64,000 nt of DNA from Tetranychus cinnabarinus (Eukaryota > Arthropoda > Arachnida > Trombidiformes > Tetranychidae): assembly GCA_022266195.1 (NCBI GenBank), contig WHVY01000004.1:2993501-3057500 (forward strand), read 5' to 3'. Both the position numbers and the translations under genes were made by a program. Every line of letters begins with the position of its first letter. Position 1 is the stretch's first letter. Positions 22,665-34,141 of the stretch are shown piece by piece. The notes below the pieces were generated by a model that did not search any database, was not told where the DNA came from, and saw nothing but the letters and a program-made list of their open reading frames with translations.

Positions 22665-22838
22665 TCATCTTGAGCCTAACGGATCCAATCTAGGTAACAA
22701 ATTTGGGCTGCTTTGAAGTAGCTTGCAAGTATTGAGGTTGTTTGAGGTGTCGCCAATGGTTCCTTCAAACTGACAACTGTTCCAATATAAACAAACACCA
22801 GAGCAACACTGTTTTTCATCCAAATACACACATTGTCC
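22665..22838 (-). CDS. Cysteine-rich, knottin-like terminal exon
   Basis: A minus-strand exon begins after a good acceptor (CACTTTCAG at 22839) and ends at TGA 22665-22667. It encodes QCVYLDEKQCCSGVC, then LYWNSCQF and a Ser/Asn/Leu-rich tail with one more Cys. The C-X7-CC-X3-C-X5-C pattern resembles the C-terminal half of an inhibitor-cystine-knot peptide. The upstream exon with the signal peptide and the first cysteine was not found; it would lie at higher coordinates, so its intron would overlap the plus-strand gene at 22879. Activity is unknown: such folds serve as toxins, channel ligands, protease inhibitors or antimicrobials. Only the pattern and splice site support it. Confidence 0.42.
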   Translation of the reverse strand, partial: GQCVYLDEKQCCSGVCLYWNSCQFEGTIGDTSNNLNTCKLLQSSPNLLPRLDPLGSR

Positions 22839-22878
22839 TGAAAGTGAACTTTTCATTAGCATCTTGCCCTGAACTATT

Positions 22879-23377
22879 ATGCCTGGTAAGAAAAGTTCAA
22901 ATCAATCTGATTGTAATAATCGAAGTGTAACCACACCAACCAAACAAACTAAAAGAAGAAAGGTTAAAGTTAAAGCTATTAGCAATGTCAAGACGAATGA
23001 TGATTACTTTGATGAAAGTATTATGGATATGATTAACATTAAACTGGCCAGAATGACCATGTTGACAGGATTGGATGTCTCTGGTAATGGCGTTGTATTC
23101 AATAGCAAGGTAAGTTTCATATCATCATTACCTTTTAAATTATATTTGCTGGTTGGTAAACATGTATATATGTAAACCTTTGTTGTGTCCTTAGGTTATT
23201 GGAAGGTTTAGACCAGATAAAGATGGACCAGTTAAATTGCTAATTCATTGGGAGCCTGAAGGATTGATACCAGATGAGTGGATATTTGAGAAAGATCTGG
23301 ATGAGATGTCTTCGCGTTGTCTGGCGCTTAATTCACTGCCGATAAGTTCATTTAAAGAAATGTTTGATAACGCTTGA
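22879..23377 (+). CDS. Small basic protein with DEW motif (137 aa), paralogue 1
   Basis: Exons 22879-23109 and 23195-23377 join in phase 0. A basic N-terminus (KQTKRRKVKVK) is followed by DDYFDESIMDMINIKLARMT, MLTGLDVSGNG and the C-terminal core KLLIHWEPEGLIPDEWIFEK plus DLDEMSSRC. The same core, with the intron in the same place and phase, occurs in the minus-strand gene at 31477-32166, showing both are real. The HWEP...DEW pattern distantly recalls chromo-barrel-like folds but I cannot establish this. A nuclear location is plausible from the basic cluster. The function is unknown. Confidence 0.75.
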
Positions 23378-25541
23378 GTTCCATTAAAGCTAAGATGAAA
23401 ATGAAGATAAATTCACTTCAAACTGCCAACATTGGGATAAATTAATCCATCAACGGATCAACGAAATAAGAAAAACAGAATCTGATCAAATCACTATCTG
23501 TTTCTCATTAACATTAAACTATTTTATTGTACTTTTACCAACCTACAATATCGTCTTGAATCCAATAAATTAAACCAATGTTTTGACCAAAATCCTGCCA
23601 TAAATTCCATGATTATTAATTTACTTTTCTATTAAATTATAGAGACATTTTATGACCATTTAACCTCATAAATGTACACTTATTTAAAACAAATCTCAAC
23701 TTGATTTTCAAATTTTGTGAAAAAAAGTATTGCTTAAAAAAGCGCTACATTTGAAACTCTTACAAGCAAAAATAGTCACAGAATGTTTAATGTGCTTACA
23801 TTTCAATTAAATATCTGCATGACAGTGTTTAATCGAGAAAAACAAAGATTTAGAGCTAAACCAGAATTTAATTTATCATATTAATAGGAAAAATTTAATT
23901 TTATTAGAGTTCAATTTTGGGATTTGATTGATTAAGCTGAAGCTGCGTAACTCAGTCGATGAGTAAGTCAGCTAAACATGTCAACTCATTAAGTTAACTC
24001 AACATTGTTAAGCTGATGTGAGAGTAAATCAACGGCTCACTGACTGGCTCAATTGGCTAGCATCGAGGTCTAGTTTTTAATACGGTCTTTGTATCTTCGC
24101 TGATTGTATTTTTCATGTTTTATTATATTTACAGCTTATTCAGTTGTATTCATCTCGGTTCACTTCAATCCCGTTTAACTAAAGCTGAAAAGTGTGAGCC
24201 AACATTAAAGATTAAAATTATTCAAACATTAAATTGTTGAAGCTATAAAGATGCTAGCGAAGAGCTTATCGTTAGATTATATGAAGATTTCTTGAGATCA
24301 TATCATGAATATTCCTTTGCTAAATTGTGAAAGTAAATACTTACAACCAAGAGTAAATAGCATAAGAATTATACTTCACTTTGCAGGTAAGAACGTTGGT
24401 TAGCAGAATTTCCTATTTTATTTCTTTTAAATTACATTAAATTACATTTAATTTGTATTTCAAATGATGGCTTTTTTACTTATTTTTGTATTTTATCTTT
24501 TGTAGGTGAAATTATCCTAAAACTGTTATTCAACAGAACGAGAAGCTGTTTATCCAAATTATGTGCTTTAGATACTTAATGATTCAAATTGGACAAATTG
24601 AAAAGGAGCAGCGGCTGAATAGATATATAAATTGTTGAACTCTTTCGGAATGCTTTAAATTTTGGCAATTTTACAATCTTTTTAGTGTTAGCTCAAGAAA
24701 ACATTGAAATCATGGATTGGGATTTTCATCGCATTTTCCGGTTTTTTACTCAGAGATTAGCTGCTCATCTTCAATAATTACCGTCCATATTATTGTTGAT
24801 CGTTAAGTTGATTGGTCATTACTGTTGAAGAAATGATACAAGGGTTATTTTTTGAATGACCAGATTCCAAATGTTTTTATTAGGATATTCCCGGAGAAGT
24901 TTGAATTGTTTCCACAATTTGACTGTCAATACTTTCCACTTTGCCAGACATTAAATTTTACTATCATAGCAATTATTGTGATGTCCCTGCTGATACCTCT
25001 CGGCTCATTAAACGTGATTATAAAATAATCGATTATTATCTCAACCTCTACAATTATATGCATGGAAATTGGCGAATAATTCTTGCATTTCTGTATTTTA
25101 TAGCATTCCTTATCGTAAGGCTATCAAGAGTGTCGTGGTATTAGCCTAACAAGTTGTAGACCTGTTAGTTTAAAAATGACAGATAGAGTAACTTGAGAAA
25201 CTTGGACGTTGATCACGACACATGTGCAATCAATTTGGATCACGTGAATCAAATTAGAAGCAACAATTGTAAGTCAATTTAGCGTTCATTTTAATTGAAG
25301 TTTGCGCGATTTATTTGCAATTTTGTGATGGATAAATGCATTAAATTAATGTGTACAACGTAACTGCATTTACTTTTCATTTATTGGGTGTTTACTTCTT
25401 TGTTAGTTGAAAAACAAGTTTCTAGTTTTCATTTGAAGACGTTTTGTTTCAATATCCAGTCTCTACTCAATATCAAGTTCATCACTTTCTATTCAGTTAA
25501 TTTGTTTAAAATTGATTCACTTTTTTTAATTTGTGTAAAAA
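23378..25541. other. 2.2-kb gene-free region
   Basis: AT-rich, with the 3' UTR of the preceding gene at the left and the BLVRB promoter at the right. A 67-codon frame at 24941-25144 has no supporting features. A minus-strand donor-like GTAAGT lies near 24340, which might belong to the unplaced first exon of the knottin-like gene, but I could not build a convincing exon there. Confidence 0.5.
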
Positions 25542-26417
25542 ATGTCTGCAATTAAAAAGATTGTCATCTTTGGTGCAAGTGGAAACACTGGACTAGCCAC
25601 TGTATCTAAAGCTGTAGATAAAGGTATTGTTATTTTGATTTCAACTTCTATCTGCAAATTTTCTTACAAATGTCTTTCTTTGTTTTAAACCCATCATGTA
25701 ATTTAGGTCTGGAAGTGACTGCTTTTGTCCGTGATCCAAGCAAGCTTGCTAATTATCTTAAGGTTTCCCGAGTTGTTACTGGCGATGTAACAAATGCTTC
25801 TGATGTTGAAAAGGCTGTTGAGGGACAAGATGGAGTTGTTATTGTTCTAGGAACTCGTAATGACTTAGGACCCACAACTGTTATGTCTGATGGAACAAAG
25901 AACATCATCGAGGCTATGAAGAAACATGGTGTTAAGCGTGTTTCAGCTTGTTTATCATGTGAGTTTTGTTGTATTTTAATACCTTTTTTTCCTTAATGCC
26001 TGATCTCCAATTACATTATTTGTTGTGACTGACGTTTGCTCTTTTCATTTAATTTAGCTTTTCTTTTCTGGGAGCCTGAAAAGATTCCACCCAACATGAG
26101 AAATGTTCATGGAGACCATTTGAAAATGCTTGATTATTTGAAAGCTTCTGGATTGGAGTGGGTTGTACTCTGCCCACCCCATATTGATAGTAAGTGATAA
26201 TTGTTAACCACGACTATAAACCTTTGATTGTATGTTTTTAATTGCTAAATTGACATTGCGTTTCCTTGCTTTAGACAACCCAAATGATAATACATACAAG
26301 TTGAAGAAAGAGGAGCGAGTTGGACCAGTTATATCCAAACATGATTTGGGCGAAGCTTTAGTCAGCGTTTTATTGACAGACGAATGGCTTAACTCTAAGG
26401 TTGGAATTGGATACTGA
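25542..26417 (+). CDS. BLVRB: Flavin reductase / biliverdin-IX-beta reductase
   Basis: Exons 25542-25623, 25707-25958, 26058-26189 and 26275-26417 give 202 residues; all introns are phase 1. The family (SDR-like Rossmann fold) uses NADPH to reduce flavins and biliverdin-IX-beta in the cytosol. The dinucleotide motif is GASGNTG (about residues 11-17). RDPSKL follows beta-2, as in human BLVRB, then GDVTNASDVEKAV, IVLGTRNDLGPTT and SGLEWVVLCPPHI. Length matches the human enzyme (206). It lacks a signal peptide, as expected. Confidence 0.93.
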
Positions 26418-27389
26418 TGATAACCATTATTCGTTCAAAATAGACATAAAATATGTAACCTATCACTTTTCTCATTATGATGTGAAAACGAATCTAATGA
26501 ATTGCATCAACCTTTGTCCACTATAATCTTAAGCTTAAATTGTCGAATATATCATTTAATCAACTAATAGTAACTTTGAGTTATTAAAATATTCAAGCAA
26601 CTAATCAGTGTCTTTGTGTATTTGCTATAACATTGTTAATGTCCAAAAAGCTTCATCTATTTCTTTGGATTTACAGCGAAATCAGAAATGTCTGACATCA
26701 GCTGATTGTTTGGTTTTCTGAGATTGGGCTAAAAATAGTTGAGGGTCTCTTAAAAATAAAGTGTGATATGCATAAAAAAGCCACAATTTAGTTTCATTAA
26801 TGGAATGGTCCAATTAATGGAACTGACGATGATATCTCAAAGTTAATCGGGGAATCGTCTGAGACAAAACAATCCAGAACGAAAGATTTATTCACTGAAT
26901 CGCACTGTGATATGGAAATTTAATATCTTCATAAACATTGTGCCATAGTTATAAATTTAGTTTCCATGAAATTTTTGAAACGTTTTATCAATATTGAACT
27001 TTATTGACAATTTTACACTAATCTAAAACAAACATTTTCAACTTCATTATCAAATTTTTGTGAAGAAAACTATAAAACATAAGACGCACATTAGTTACTC
27101 TTATGATTAAAAATAACCAGAAAGGTTTAATAGTGTGTAAATTATTATTAAATAATTAAAACAAGGTTTGACCAGCAGACCTCTAAGTTGATAAAAATCA
27201 TTAATCGAGCAAAAATGCCGTTTTGTAAATTTAAACAATCATTTTGAGTAATTATTGAGTGATCCCTTAAAAGATTGCATCACATGGTAATATTTGTTAG
27301 TGTTTTCATTAAATCATAAACAAAATTGAAATAAATCAATATTTTTTTGTTCTCAGTCATTTAATAGTCGTTTATTTTAGTGCTTTACA
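26418..27389. other. Spacer between BLVRB and OCIAD1
   Basis: About 970 bp of AT-rich DNA: 3' UTR of BLVRB and promoter/5' UTR of OCIAD1. Around 26930-27130 it resembles 23590-23770 (similar ACAAATTTTGTGAAGAAAA context), which may be a decayed dispersed repeat. Nothing else is seen. Confidence 0.4.
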
Positions 27390-28815
27390 ATGAATAGGGA
27401 TTACAATAGTGGTGATTATGGTTCATTACCTGAACCTCCGAGGCAACCTGAAGGTTTTGGTTCTTTTGACAATTACCAACAAAACCCTGGTATGATGGGT
27501 CAACCGAATACATCTGGTTATCGTGGTGTTGAACAATCAAATTATGGTCAACAATCATCTTTTTATAATAGACCTACGACAATTCCAGGCACACCGGCTC
27601 AATCAACACCTGCCATACCATCTTTATCTGAAGAAGATGTAGCTATATTCAGACAAACTCAAAAGGACATCATGTTTAAAAAATGTAAGCCCCTTCACAT
27701 TATCTCATTAATTTCATTGATAATTGTTTGCACTGAGAGCATTTCATTAAATTTCACCTCTTATCGACAAAAATTTTAGTTTTCCCAGCTGCTGTTATTG
27801 GTTGTGGAGCTATTTTCATGGCTCATCAAAAGAAAATCATTAAACCTAGTGCATGGACTTATGGTATATATCTTTGTGCAGCATCATATGTTACACAGTT
27901 TACTGCTCGAAATGAGTTGCGACGTCGAGTTGCTGAATCTTCATCACAGTCACCATTTGCCCAGCAAGTTAGAATGCAACTTGGTTATGGTAAGTGAATC
28001 AACTTCTCACACCATCTACTCGTCTGATTAAATATTTAATATGAGTAAATTTTACGTTAAACGTTTTACGCATCTTAAACATTCTATCAAGTTACGTAAA
28101 ATATAATAGAAATAAGTGAAAATTAATTTATGAATGATGAATGCATTTATGTAGAAATAATGGGAAATAGATGTTTACAAATGGAAGGAAAATTAAATTT
28201 TTGAATTATTCAATTTTACAATGAATTAAGGAAGATTAAAAGAAAAATGAAAACAGTTTGTTTACAAAATTTTGTCATAGATTACTGTACAAATATTTTT
28301 CTCTGACTAATTATTTGCTTTTCTCGACGTTTTCTTCTATAGTAAATAAACAAAGAGATGGCTCGTTCGGTGAATTTTCTGATCCTACTTTTGCTGGTTC
28401 TAATGCTACTAACACAGGAAGCTTCTCAGCTTCTACAACGCCACAATATTCACCTTACAACCGCTATCATAGACAGAAACAGTTCAAATCAAATGAATTT
28501 GTTGATGAGTTTGATTCGGCGGATAAAGATTTAACTGAATTTACTGCTGACCCAAAGGATGTCTCAAATAATATGAACACCGAATTTTCTCCTGATGATA
28601 TTCTTGCTGGTGATACTGGCTTTAGGACTAGAAGAGTTGTTGATCAAGCCGATAAACCTGAGAAATCCCGGTTAACTTATGAAGAGTTGAGAATGCGGAA
28701 TCGCGCCCAATACAATTCTAGTCCAGGTCCATCTAATATGCAGCCAGCACAACCAATGCATAGTAATCAACCAGATATGTACAATAATGTCAATAACAGA
28801 GTTGGATCTTTTTAG
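27390..28815 (+). CDS. OCIAD1: OCIA-domain protein (Asrij/OCIAD1)
   Basis: Exons 27390-27684, 27780-27989 and 28343-28815 give 325 residues; introns are phase 1. The N-terminus is Gly/Pro/Gln/Tyr-rich. The OCIA domain (about 80-165) starts LSEEDVAIFRQTQKDIMFKK and holds two hydrophobic helices (FFPAAVIGCGAIFMA and YGIYLCAASYVTQF). The C-terminus keeps the family motif LTYEELRMRNRAQY. Asrij/OCIAD1 sits on endosomal and mitochondrial membranes and scaffolds JAK/STAT and other signalling in blood-cell maintenance. It is longer than human OCIAD1 (245) mainly through the low-complexity ends. Confidence 0.88.
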
Positions 28816-29720
28816 GATAATAAGATGCTCCATGGATCTTTCCCCTTACATTTCTCGAGATGAAGAATCATCCTCCAGATAGTTGTAACTTTGCTTTTTC
28901 TTAGATTAAATCGATTTAAGATGTTTAACACAACCATTGAGTTAATGTTTATTTTTAAATGAAGAGATGTTGACTTATCCAAAATCGAATGACACTTTAA
29001 ATTCGGCTTAACGATAGGATTGTTTGATTACAAGAAATCCTAAGATATTAATTATTACAATCTATGGGTCTGCTTTTACAAGCTTTAACAAATTTGGATT
29101 GATTTCGAGATACAATTTACCAAGATAGATTTGAGAAAGGCAATGAAAAACTTTCTTTAGCCTCGAAGTCAATGGAAATATGGATTTCACAAGATGAGAT
29201 CATTTACTGCTCGATTTTGTGTGAAAAATAACTGAGTTGAAGAGGAATTGTAAATTGGAACTTCGACGTTGTTGAATCTGCGGTAATTATTTAGCAGGCA
29301 TCTTATTGATAGGAGAAACTTTTCAATCACATTCGGAGAAACATTCGAAAGTATTTGTATGAAATGATCACATGGAGCGTCCAATAATAGGTTAATGTGT
29401 TGAACATTATACTTGGATGAAGTAAAATTGAAGGATGATGTAGAGGTGGGAAATGTAAAGATATTCTTGATAAATGTTACAAAAGTGCATCTAGGCATTG
29501 AAAGAAATGATTTTACTGAGCTTTGCTGTGATCTTTAATTTTTTTGTTGCAATTTGAGTTTTATTCTCCATTTTCGATGAACGTCTGTCTTACTGAATCT
29601 TGGTATGATGGTGAAAAAGTTATCGAGATTTTTTGTCATAATTGTTCTTTGTAAGAAAACACAAAAGTATTTCTGCAGGTAGATGTAGTTGACGAAAAAA
29701 TAGGAAGAAAAAGGTATTCT
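28816..29720. other. Convergent spacer OCIAD1 / TFIIS
   Basis: It holds the two 3' UTRs. A minus-strand 103-codon frame (29187-29498) has no start context, domain or composition in its favour. No other feature seen. Confidence 0.5.
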
Positions 29721-30677
29721 CTAACAGAATTTCCACCTATGACCACATTCATTACAATAACAAAATGTGGTCATAGGTTCATCAGCACTTCTCGTTTGAA
29801 CTTGATTGTAGGTAGTGTTGGATCTTTTACACTTAGGACACTTGATGAGATCTGTTTTTGTACCGCCTGTAACGGCCATCTGATGTTCATCAATAGCTTC
29901 TTTCGTGAGCTTTTGTCGTAATTCTTTCATTTCATTGCTTGCCATTTCCTCGGCTGTCATCACGGCAATCTTTGCAGCTGAAATGTGTCCACGAAGAACG
30001 TTAAATTTAAGATCAGGATTTTTCGGATCTTTTAAATTGGAAACCCTAGATCTTATCCTATTTTTGTATTTCATATTAATATCTTTAAACTCTTTGTAAA
30101 TACAATCTTCTATTTGGGCAGCTAAATCTTCTGGATCGAAGAAAGTCTCATTGGTGTCGGTTTCCATTCCTTGTTTAAGAGCTTCAGCCAATAATTGTCG
30201 TCCCTTTAGACGAATTTCATTGGAGGTATTTGATGGAAAAGATTGTTTGGGTTTATTATCACCGGCTGGAGCATTATTACGAGCTGCTGTATTCTTATTT
30301 GCACCATTTTTGTTGTTACCAGCATTGCTAACTCCACTACCACCGTTTCCTGAGCCAGTTGTTTTACCAGCTGAAGATCCCGCTGGATTACTATTATCGC
30401 TATTGTTAGCGTCTGATTTGCCTTCTTTTGAAACCTCTAGAAGCTTTTTCCACGACCTTATGAGAGATTTGGCCAAACTGATTACCTCCTCATTTGAACA
30501 GTTTTTCCTTAAATTATTAACAGCCATACCAATACGAGTTCTTTGTAAAATTTCCAGAGTTATCGGTATATCCTTTAGCGCTTTTAATAAATCCAATGCT
30601 TGACCAAAACCTTCCTTTTTGGCTCCCATTTTATCCAATTTTTTTCCAATACGCATAACCTCCTCTTCATGACCCAT
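29721..30677 (-). CDS. TCEA: Transcription elongation factor TFIIS
   Basis: A single exon encodes 318 residues; ATG 30677. Domain I (about 1-78, LW/TFIIS-N helical bundle) ends in SLIRSWKKLLEVSKE. A Gly/Asn/Ala-rich linker (about 85-150) follows. The central domain II (about 155-265) has RLKGRQLLAEAL and NLKDPKNPDLKFNVLRG. The zinc ribbon (about 278-318) has CPKC and CNEC cysteine pairs and the catalytic loop RSADEPMTTF, whose Asp-Glu pair enters the Pol II active site to stimulate RNA cleavage of backtracked complexes. All key residues are intact. The lack of introns is unusual beside its neighbours and could reflect an old retrocopy that became the functional gene. Confidence 0.96.
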   Translation of the reverse strand: MGHEEEVMRIGKKLDKMGAKKEGFGQALDLLKALKDIPITLEILQRTRIGMAVNNLRKNCSNEEVISLAKSLIRSWKKLLEVSKEGKSDANNSDNSNPAGSSAGKTTGSGNGGSGVSNAGNNKNGANKNTAARNNAPAGDNKPKQSFPSNTSNEIRLKGRQLLAEALKQGMETDTNETFFDPEDLAAQIEDCIYKEFKDINMKYKNRIRSRVSNLKDPKNPDLKFNVLRGHISAAKIAVMTAEEMASNEMKELRQKLTKEAIDEHQMAVTGGTKTDLIKCPKCKRSNTTYNQVQTRSADEPMTTFCYCNECGHRWKFC

Positions 30678-31476
30678 CGATAAGTGTTTAAATTAACGGA
30701 CCAAACAAAATAAACGTCTTTTAATACAACACTAGTAAAAGAATAGAAATTTAACAATAAAGAAATTTAATCTAAATAATTATAATGATTTAAATTACAC
30801 TCAAAATAAATTAGAGATGAAAATTGTGGTAACACTTTCAATAACGAGTTCAAAATGTTTTTGTTAGCAATAACTCTTTCAATGTGTTCATCTTCCAGAG
30901 ATGATCATTGGCCAAACAACTGAAAATAGATGGCGACAAGAAAAGTTGACTTAGCGCTAAAATTAAAGGTACTTCAAAGGGGAAAATCTGATAACTAGAA
31001 TGGAATGGTAATAAATAATAAAAATTACTTACAAAATAATTTTAATCACTTTTATATTAAGGAACAGTAATGTACAATCAAATAACAATTTGAATTGCAG
31101 TGTGCGAAAAATGGCGGTGAGAAAAGATACAACAAAAGACAGAATGGTAGAAATGGTAGAAAAATAGTCAATTTTTTAAATAACAGATGGAGTATGTTAC
31201 CAATGTTTCCAATATTTTTGCCCAGTTTAAGTTAATGTTGATGCTTTTTCTTAATTAATCAATAAGTAAAATTTAAGTGAAATCAAGTTTATTCGTGCAA
31301 TTTATTAATTGGTATTCCGATGAACGCCATTACTATGGTTAGTTGAACAGGTGTAGGTTTCATGTCAATGTCAATCGACGAATAAAACCTTATGTTTGAA
31401 ATGTTTGCATAAAATGAAATTGATTCTCATGTATATTGGCCTCGTTACTACAATTTTTTCATTCACTTTTTTCTCA
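30678..31476. other. Upstream of TFIIS
   Basis: About 800 bp of AT-rich DNA with the TFIIS promoter and the 3' UTR of the minus-strand gene at 31477. No coding support or RNA gene seen. Confidence 0.5.
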
Positions 31477-32166
31477 TTAAATTTCATCGATAAGAAGTGA
31501 ATGAAGTGGCACACAACGTGAAGACATTTCATCAAAATCTTTCTCTAATATCCATTCATCTGGAATAAATCCCTCAGGTTCCCAATGAATCAATAATTTT
31601 GCTGGGCCACCATTTTCAGAGTGACATCTTCCAATAACCTAGTGAGAAAATTGAAAGATACAGCATAAGTTATTTTTTTTTGTATGGACTTTAAACGCAA
31701 TTTTAACATACTTTACTATGGAATACGATTTCAGGGCCATTTCCTGATATATCTAATCCAGTAAGCATGGTTATATTTGCTAATTTATGGATAATCACGT
31801 CCATTATACTTTCATCAAAGTAATCATCATGCGCTTTAATGTTACGGATTCTGTTATGTTTCGTCTTTCTTCTTTTAAACAATTTATTTTGTTTTGATCC
31901 ATTCTGGGCCATGATTTGTCCAAAATCTTTCATAAATTTGGCTATAAGTTTAAATTTTTCAGGAGGCTCAATGGTATCACCAGACTGTGAGTTAAGAAAG
32001 TGAAAAGGATTCCCAATCTAATCAGCTTTATCATTTAAATAAAAAAGATACACCTTGAAAAAGAAAAGATGAGAAACAAGAAAACTACACTTACCAGAGA
32101 TGACAAATCAATTGAAGCTGTGTTGGCAGGTTCGTTATCAGATTCCATAGATCCTATAGATTCCAT
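31477..32166 (-). CDS. Small basic protein with DEW motif (168 aa), paralogue 2
   Basis: Exons 32166-32095, 31984-31712 and 31638-31477, all phase 0. The first exon encodes an acidic start (MESIGSMESDNEP). Then come a basic cluster (KRRKTKHNRIRN), AHDDYFDESIMDVIIHKLAN, MLTGLDISGNG and LLIHWEPEGFIPDEWILEKD plus FDEMSSRC. It is clearly homologous to the gene at 22879-23377, with the same position of the last intron, but it has an extra N-terminal exon and a shorter C-terminus (stop at 31477 instead of about 8 more residues). No known family is recognised; a nuclear role is an inference from the basic patch. Confidence 0.75.
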
Positions 32167-33412
32167 TTGTACAAATCAATCACAATTTGTTGAATGACAA
32201 TTACAATTTAATACATTTAAAGTAATTAAAGAGAGCTAAATGTTGGATAATAATAAAAACTAATCCAATGATGACAAAGAGTAAGGGCAGCAGTCAAATG
32301 GAAAGCTAAAATATAAGTCTGTGAGTTGGTAAGCATTGGATAGGGGGCAATACTCTATGCCAATGCTCTATATCTTGAGTTTCTTTGTTGAGGTTGCATC
32401 AGTAAGGTCATTGATTTCCTTTCATTTCATGATTCAATTTAAAAAGGCCGAGATTTCAGAGAGCATGTCATTCAATTTTCACCACATTTTACCCTCATAA
32501 TAATTGATAACACAGATGTCCCAACTAAATAAGATTTAACGACTTAAATTGAACTTTGATCAAATTTCAGCGAGCATCTAATGAGAAATGTCTATGAATT
32601 ATTTTAACATATCTTAGACTTCAATTGTAACTTACCTTGAAATTTATTTGATTGTCTCCACTTGGGCGACTGAAAAACGCTTTTAAAATTGCCCGCTTTC
32701 AATTTCACATGATAAAGAGTTATGAACTCAGATAACAGCACGTGGTGCACTATTGAGGATTAGGCTTTAGTAAAGATCAACAGATTAAAGGGATTGATTA
32801 TGGATTAATGCAACAAATATTAATCTATTGATTGTACTAACAGATTCAAATATGCAATATTGAATTGATTATAGAGCCAACCTTTGTAAATTGAATTATT
32901 CAAACTAATTCAACCTGGAGTCAACTATTTAGACCCTCAGCTATTTACTGATAAGATAAGCAACTGTTGATTGCTGCAACTGAAAGTAACCTTTTAGGTT
33001 AAGGTCGAGTGATTAAATTTCCAACAGCAAACATTTAATCACTTGGATTAATCAATATTGTATCAATAGCCTTGAATTTTAAATGAAATGACAGGTCAAA
33101 ATAATCTTGAATTTTTTGGTTGAACAAAAAAAAGACATTCAAGAAGTATCCAATCGAATTAATGTAAATTGTTGAAAAATGGGGATAAAAAAAATTAAAT
33201 GACGAATTAGTTTAATTGTCTTCGAATCCTTAACAATCTAACAAGACAAATTCAAAGGCAATAGTGGTTTAGTATGAGTTAAGCGTCTTTAAACAAAAAA
33301 ACAAGAAACAAGGGAAAGCGTTTTAAAAGCGATCAGATTGAATGATAAAATTTAGGTTACGTTTCATTTAGGACTTGATGAACCGTATTTTTTCGACATT
33401 CTATAAAAAAAC
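32167..33412. other. 1.2-kb gene-free region before the tRNA
   Basis: AT-rich and without supported frames. It includes the promoter of the minus-strand gene at 32166. Nothing else seen. Confidence 0.5.
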
Positions 33413-33484
33413 GCCGTTGTAGCTCAGTGGTAGAGCACTGGTCTCGTAAACCAGGGGTCGTGAGTTCGAACCTCACCAGCGGCT
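33413..33484 (+). tRNA. tRNA-Thr (anticodon CGU)
   Basis: A complete 72-nt cloverleaf. The acceptor stem GCCGTTG pairs with CAGCGGC (one G-U). The D-loop contains TAGCTCAGTGGTAGA (A box), the anticodon stem CTGGT/ACCAG encloses CTCGTAA with anticodon CGT, and the T arm holds GTTCGAACC (B box). There is no intron and no encoded CCA, as in nuclear tRNA genes. A T-rich Pol III terminator follows near 33492. Confidence 0.97.
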
Positions 33485-34141
33485 TAATCAATTTATTTTT
33501 GATCAAATTTCATATTTCACCATGGCTTGAGTTTCTTTTGGTGTTTATTAGTGATTTGAAGACCTTAATATAAATGAAATAGAATTGTTAGGGTTTAGGT
33601 TCTTTTCATATTTTGTTGTCGTTTATCAGCAAGTCGAGTTTGGCTTTCTCCATATTCTCAATGGATTTCATCAATACCAGTGTTGCTTTTTTCCCTGTTG
33701 ATTATTATTGTGTGTTTGGTAGTCTTTTGTTTGTGCTCATCAATGTTACTGCTCTTATGGTAATGATAATCAGCCAATAGAAGTACAAGCTTTTAAATTT
33801 GGATGTTGTGGAAAGGAGAAGCAGGAGAAAGTGAAAAATTGGTGAAAATGGATGAATAACAATTTTAGTAGATTCGGAAATTGGAAAGAAAATTGAGCGA
33901 TAAAATGGATTGATAGAGACGGATAGAGAAGTGTACCTTTCAAACTACTATTCGAGAATAATCATAATAATAATAGCAATAATAATAATGGTAATTGCGT
34001 GATGTTGTTGGTTGAAAAAAAGAGTGGATAGAGAGAAAGTATAAAGAGATGCGAAAGAATAAACTAAATTGAATTTCAGAAGATATAGATAAAAGAGAGA
34101 AAATATAAATTGGTGATAAGCGGTCTGGTTTGGATTGTAAA
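33485..34141. other. Spacer tRNA / eIF5
   Basis: About 650 bp: the tRNA terminator region, then the eIF5 3' UTR on the minus strand. It includes an ATT-rich simple stretch (about 33956-33990). No gene supported. Confidence 0.5.

Noticed and set aside
22879..23377. HP1-type chromoshadow domain
   Set aside because: The HWEP...DEW core looked superficially similar, but spacing and conserved residues do not fit.
24941..25144. 67-codon frame before BLVRB
   Set aside because: No recognisable motif and poor start context.
29187..29498. 103-codon minus-strand frame
   Set aside because: Lies in convergent 3' UTR sequence; composition not protein-like.
30151..30603. 150-codon frame antisense to TFIIS
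   Set aside because: Shadow of the real TFIIS coding frame on the other strand.
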